Below, piece by piece: positions 60,431-64,000 of a stretch of 64,000 nt of DNA. Position numbers and translations under genes: made by a program. Position 1 is the first letter of the stretch, and the number at the start of each line of letters is the position of its first letter. Origin of the DNA: Vacuolonema iberomarrocanum LEGE 07170 (lineage in GTDB: Bacteria > Cyanobacteriota > Cyanobacteriia > Elainellales > Elainellaceae); the NCBI GenBank assembly GCA_015207365.1, contig JADEXA010000022.1, forward strand, positions 1 to 64,000, read 5' to 3'. The notes beneath the pieces were generated by a model. The model had not been told where the DNA came from. It made no database searches and saw only the letters and a list, made by a program, of their open reading frames with translations.

Positions 60431-60730
60431 ATGACCTCCGAGCATCAGCCTTCCAAAACATTCAACAGCTCTTTTGGGAACTGTCCTATATGCCAGGGAA
60501 CAGATGGAATCTTGAATATAGGCAGGGATCATTGGGGCTACTGTAGCAATCACAAGACAAGATGGTATATTGGCTCGAATCTAATGAGCTCATGGAGGTA
60601 CGAGACTGAGGATGATTGGAAGGCAAATAGCCAAATTCTGCAGGAATTTACAGAAGTAGAAGATATTCCTGCAGATCCTGAATGGGAAAAGAACGTAGCT
60701 CAGATTGAAGCTCTATGGCAGGAAGATTAG
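60431..60730 (+). CDS. Small protein with Cys/His motif
   Basis: A 99-residue protein with 'CPICQGTDGILNIGRDHWGYC' (in part) and 'NHKTRWYIGSNLMSSWRYETEDDW'. The CxxC...C.xH arrangement may bind zinc. Similar short proteins are found in many bacteria, often in mobile or plasmid DNA, with no known role. The ATG at 60431, with TTGAGGA about ten bases upstream, is preferred over 60416. An overlapping frame at 60268-60546 is rejected. Confidence 0.72.
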   Translation: MTSEHQPSKTFNSSFGNCPICQGTDGILNIGRDHWGYCSNHKTRWYIGSNLMSSWRYETEDDWKANSQILQEFTEVEDIPADPEWEKNVAQIEALWQED

Positions 60731-61089
60731 CAGAACAGGAAAAGTCTCGATTTGGGCGATCGCCCTCCCTAGAATCATTTTGCTTCTCTATTCCAATACT
60801 CCGGACAAAAATTATCCCTTTGTATCGTCTGTAATCCAGAGCGCACGTTACCAGAAGTATTTAAATCAATGTCAGCCTGGGAGCTAACTTTGATTTAAAT
60901 AGGTAATTGCCAGGGTGACTGCCCTGCAAGCCTTGTGGCTTCGTGGCTAAAACTGTCCAGACTGTTGCTATTCTGGACTATTGGTTAAGCGATCGCCCGT
61001 GCAGCATGACCCAAACAGTTTGGCTCTGGTACATTTCTCCTTGCCACAAGGTGAGTGGTACGACCCCAAATAATTCACTCTGAACCAGC
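60731..61089. other. Intergenic region, no feature seen
   Basis: About 360 bp between convergent genes, with no recognisable gene, RNA or strong hairpin. Confidence 0.35.
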
Positions 61090-62277
61090 TTACAAATCCA
61101 CATGACTTTTGCGGTGTTTCTGTAGTTCAAATAACTGGTTGAGGGTTTGTTGCAATTGATTATTATTGTGGGTTTCGTATCGACAAACTCGCTCAATTGA
61201 CTCGGGCAATGTCTGTTTCATCAACTCAGCCCTTTGAGCTTCTATCTCAGTCTGCTGGGTTGCAGCTTGGGTATAGGCTGCTTCGAGGTTGTCGTATTGC
61301 TTCAGAGCCGCTTGTACCGATTGCACCGTGGCAGCATAGTCGGTATAGAACTTGTCGGCATCGTATCGAAGCCAGCGTGGAATAGACGTATTCCAACGCG
61401 CAATGATGTTCCAGGCATCTTCTTCGGCGGAGCCTTCTAATTTCGCCCCTGGCGATCGCTGCCAGAAGGATTTGAACTCATGCTCACCCTCCTTGCTCCA
61501 AATGCGAGAGAAATTGCTTGCGGTGCGGTACAAGTTATAGGTTCGTGCATAGGGATGATTCGCTTCGGTTAGGCGTCGCAGGGTGGCAGCGTGAAGCGTC
61601 AGATAGTCATTTAGTTCTTGTTCCGTTGGTCGCCAAAAGCTGAACGTGCTGTTTGGATGGACAGGCAAGGCTTCGGGCAATAGTTGAGTTGGATAGTCGC
61701 GCAGGAAGACGGGCAGGCGACTGGTGAGGTCTTCTGCAAGGCAACCCAACTCTTCCTCCCAAATGACTGGAAAGGTATCAAGCCACCCTTCGCCTTCCGC
61801 TTCATCGCGTAAGTCTGCCCAGTCTTCGGGCGATCGCTCTCTGAGTGCAGCGTAATAGTCATCTCGATTTGTTTGTTGACTATTCAGCTCATATTGGAAA
61901 GAACGCAGCACATTGCGTTCTTTCACTTGGTCAGTGGTCAGTTGCTGCGGGGGTGCAGTTGGCAATGGAGCAGGGGCTGGCAACAAAGATGCGTTTTGTA
62001 CCGCACTTTCAGCCGCCCAAACCCGGTATTGTTTAACCAGACAGACAGCAATTTTCAGCACAAGATTTTCTTCGAGCACCCCGACAGGTTTGTACTGCTC
62101 AACCAGGCTCTGGCGCAGTTGCTCAAAACAGCCCTGATCTTCATGCATCAACAATGGGGGCTGGACGGAACATAGACCATGCTTGACGGCATTGCGACTT
62201 GATGCGCGTTTCCCTCTGGCTGTTTTGGGGCCAGTCGATGCTGCAGCACGCTTTCTCTTCGCTTGTTCAGGAGTCAT
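61090..62277 (-). CDS. Hypothetical protein with GPKT-ARGK / NAVKHG motif
   Basis: A 395-residue, mostly helical protein. The N-terminus 'STGPKTARGKRASSRNAVKHGL' (cut to its pattern 'GPKT..GK..SS.NA.KHGL') is a motif seen at the start of many uncharacterised bacterial proteins, often in mobile regions. The C-terminal 120 residues ('LEAAYTQAATQQTEIEAQRAEL', then Gln/Leu-rich) form a probable coiled coil. No enzymatic domain is seen. It may be cargo of the integrated element or a chromosomal gene beyond it. Confidence 0.75.
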   Translation of the reverse strand: MTPEQAKRKRAAASTGPKTARGKRASSRNAVKHGLCSVQPPLLMHEDQGCFEQLRQSLVEQYKPVGVLEENLVLKIAVCLVKQYRVWAAESAVQNASLLPAPAPLPTAPPQQLTTDQVKERNVLRSFQYELNSQQTNRDDYYAALRERSPEDWADLRDEAEGEGWLDTFPVIWEEELGCLAEDLTSRLPVFLRDYPTQLLPEALPVHPNSTFSFWRPTEQELNDYLTLHAATLRRLTEANHPYARTYNLYRTASNFSRIWSKEGEHEFKSFWQRSPGAKLEGSAEEDAWNIIARWNTSIPRWLRYDADKFYTDYAATVQSVQAALKQYDNLEAAYTQAATQQTEIEAQRAELMKQTLPESIERVCRYETHNNNQLQQTLNQLFELQKHRKSHVDL

Positions 62278-62960
62278 AGTGACGATTTTCCGGGAATAGG
62301 GAAAGTTCGTTTCGTAATTTTGAGGTCTTTATCTCAAGCGTACCTAAGCCATAAAAAAGTGGCTGAAACGATTGAAAAACAATGTTTATTTATTGCAAAT
62401 TAGTTTGTATGTATTAACGAAAGTGTTTACTTTAGCATGGGGCAGGGGCAATTATCCCCTGCCCTATCTGACAGAGTCAGGCAAATAATTTTTTCTAGCA
62501 ATAAAATATAAGCAACGATCAAAAGCTTGATCCATGCTCAATGTGGTTTTCGAATTGAGTGCAACGGTTGCTTATTGATAGCATTCTTATTAGTGCTGGG
62601 AATAATCTTGACTTCTTAAGAGCATACATTTGCCCGATCTGCCAGAGGCTTGCTCTGATAAACCTCCGAGTACAAGACAACACCAGAAAAACCTTGAATT
62701 TGGGCGGCCTAGTCGGTGTGTCACCCAAATTCAAGATTTTCAGTAAGGGTTTTATTTTTTGTTCTGAAATTGGGGGCAACCTAGTTGAGCAATTTCTCTG
62801 AATTGGATCATTGGGTGAAGCCGATTTGAGTGAAGGTATTCTGAGTAGTGCAGAAAGTTCCTGAATTCTAGCAAATACCTTGCTTTCAATAATAAAACTC
62901 TTATTAGGAAGAGTTAAACTTCCGACGAGGATATGCGAGTCTACCTTGCAGTATGTTTGC
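62278..62960. other. Intergenic region with an inverted repeat
   Basis: No confident gene. CTTGAATTTGGG (62693-62704) and CCCAAATTCAAG (62724-62735) form a perfect 12-bp stem, extendable with mismatches by 'GAAAA' outside, around a 19-base loop. It could be the scar of a small palindromic element or a terminator. Confidence 0.5.
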
Positions 62961-63236
62961 TCAAAATCGACTCAAAAAAGTCGTCTGCATCACTAAGCGG
63001 AAAATCCTTAGACAAAACATAGCCGGAAGGTGAATGACCAGCATGACTATGGGAACTACAAAGACTAGCCATGCTGGTATGGCGATGGATGTGGCGAGCA
63101 AATCCATCGTGTAAATCGAATTCGGAAATTGAGATAAGGCATCTGATACGATGCATTCAAAGGCGATTAGCACCAATCCAAGATCCATCACGAAAACGGA
63201 TAGAGAAGCGAGTGACCACACTCTGTTTCCAGGCAT
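62961..63236 (-). CDS. Possible small membrane protein
   Basis: A 91-residue frame with two strongly hydrophobic stretches ('LSVFVMDLGLVLIAFECIV' and 'IAIPAWLVFVVPIVMLVI') and a basic end. No family recognised and no clear ribosome-binding site close to the ATG. Kept only because the two-helix pattern is protein-like. Confidence 0.3.
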   Translation of the reverse strand: MPGNRVWSLASLSVFVMDLGLVLIAFECIVSDALSQFPNSIYTMDLLATSIAIPAWLVFVVPIVMLVIHLPAMFCLRIFRLVMQTTFLSRF

Positions 63237-63417
63237 TTTCGGCGTGCTCTACCTCTCCCCCGTTAATATCCACTTTGGATGTCCTCCATATCGGATGCTC
63301 ACAACTCTAGCGCACGTTCAAATCATCGAGCATCACAAGCGCTACCTGATCAAACCCGTGGAGGAGAGGAAAAGCCTACGCTGAGCAAAGAAACCTACTT
63401 TTTTAGGAATCCTAGCT

Positions 63418-63606
63418 TTAAGGTGTACGGATGTAGGAAACACCTCGATAGGTCAACCCCACTGGCTGTGGTGCTTCTGTAACCATTGCGCGTTTACGCT
63501 TCAACTGATACGAAGCGCCGCGATATCGACAGTGTGAGGCCGTACCATATTCCTCCACAGGAAACTCAGAGGTTTGATAGCGATGACCACGGTAAGTAAA
63601 TTCCAT
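63418..63606 (-). CDS. DUF4278 family protein
   Basis: A 62-residue cyanobacterial protein. It opens with 'MEFTYRGHRYQTS' and ends 'LTYRGVSYIRTP', the paired 'TYRG..Y' motifs of DUF4278, with 'CRYRGASYQLKR' between. Function unknown; such genes are often stress-responsive. AAAGGAG lies nine bases before the ATG. Confidence 0.88.
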   Translation of the reverse strand: MEFTYRGHRYQTSEFPVEEYGTASHCRYRGASYQLKRKRAMVTEAPQPVGLTYRGVSYIRTP

Positions 63607-64000
63607 TGCTGTTAACTCCTTTAGTCTTTGAAAGCAAGAACTGTGAACTAAACGCTACGGACTAACCAAAAACTGCGGGTTGAACTTTCCCTATTTCTGA
63701 ATTTGAGTCAGGTTTAATTTCAACATCTTCAAGATAAGAATTACAGCGCTAAAACACATCAAACAATGATCATTTTTGATGCATGAGCAATGTCATTAAT
63801 GGATGTCATAGTGATGATTTGATGACTACGATCGCCATTTACACGGAGACGTTTACGTTGAACTATCCCCAGTAAAAAGACGATGGTTACTGTTTCTTGA
63901 CTTCCACAGCTAAGTGGAGACTTCGCTTTTCCCTGGCGATATTTGAGACATCATGCCTACTGAAATTAGATTGGCATGCCTATTGCAGGTAAACTATCAA
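63607..64000. other. Window end, no feature seen
   Basis: About 390 bp with scattered 'GATGA/CATGA' text but no gene or clear repeat. It probably includes the promoter of the DUF4278 gene. Confidence 0.35.

Larger units (their letters stand above)
53712..60730 (+). mobile_element. Integrated element beginning at tRNA-Arg (right end not found)
   Basis: The ordered content is tRNA, tyrosine integrase, excisionase-like protein, small coupled ORF, primase-helicase (split) and small proteins. The text is more AT-rich and has fewer recognisable chromosomal genes than the region to the left. A second copy of the tRNA 3' end was not found in the window, so the right border is unknown and may lie beyond 64000. 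The end used here is only the last gene I assign with confidence. Confidence 0.6.

Overview
This window is chromosomal DNA from a cyanobacterium, probably filamentous and Leptolyngbya-like (genus is a guess). The evidence is the density of the HIP1 octamer GCGATCGC, a photosystem II D2 gene (psbD), a cyanobacterial-type ThiE, and several families known mainly from cyanobacteria (DUF1517, UPF0367, DUF4278, CyRepA1-like Rep). No rRNA, CRISPR array or intact transposase was seen. Two tRNA genes are present, Asn-GTT and Arg-TCT.

Layout. 1-4 kb: the 5' part of a large repeat protein (parallel-helix/Gly-rich start, then Calx-beta-like repeats) and a sulfotransferase. 4.4-20 kb: a phosphonate-catabolism island holding phnM, a 2H phosphoesterase, a PhnZ-like HD oxygenase, a LysR regulator, a FAD amine oxidase, a phosphonatase-like HAD hydrolase, a PhnF-like GntR regulator, a nucleotide-pyrophosphatase-type hydrolase and a complete oligopeptide-type ABC importer. 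A 10-bp palindrome (TGTCTAGACA) occurs in both promoter regions next to the GntR gene and is the likely operator. No C-P lyase or PhnCDE genes are present. 20-29 kb: conserved hypotheticals, PuuE-type allantoinase, RseP, Nth, a FkbM methyltransferase, ThiE/ThiS and a DUF1517 protein. 29-31 kb: a guanidine-I (ykkC) riboswitch in front of a sodium:solute symporter. 31-36 kb: two PAS-domain sensors, one with an N-terminal ribbon-helix-helix domain. 37-39 kb: the glutathione-dependent formaldehyde pathway (FrmA/FrmB). 39-53 kb: housekeeping and conserved cyanobacterial genes, including a monocistronic psbD, TspO, an ECF-like ATPase and a YacP-like nuclease.

From the tRNA-Arg at 53.7 kb an integrated element begins: tyrosine integrase, an excisionase-like protein, and a primase-helicase replication gene split by one in-frame amber codon. 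The far end of the element was not identified.

The intergenic spaces carry at least four families of palindromic, MITE-like repeats (called A, B, C and D here). Several are nested in one another, and D has apparent 7-8 bp target duplications. The nutrient theme is scavenging of unusual N and P sources: phosphonates, allantoin and guanidine.
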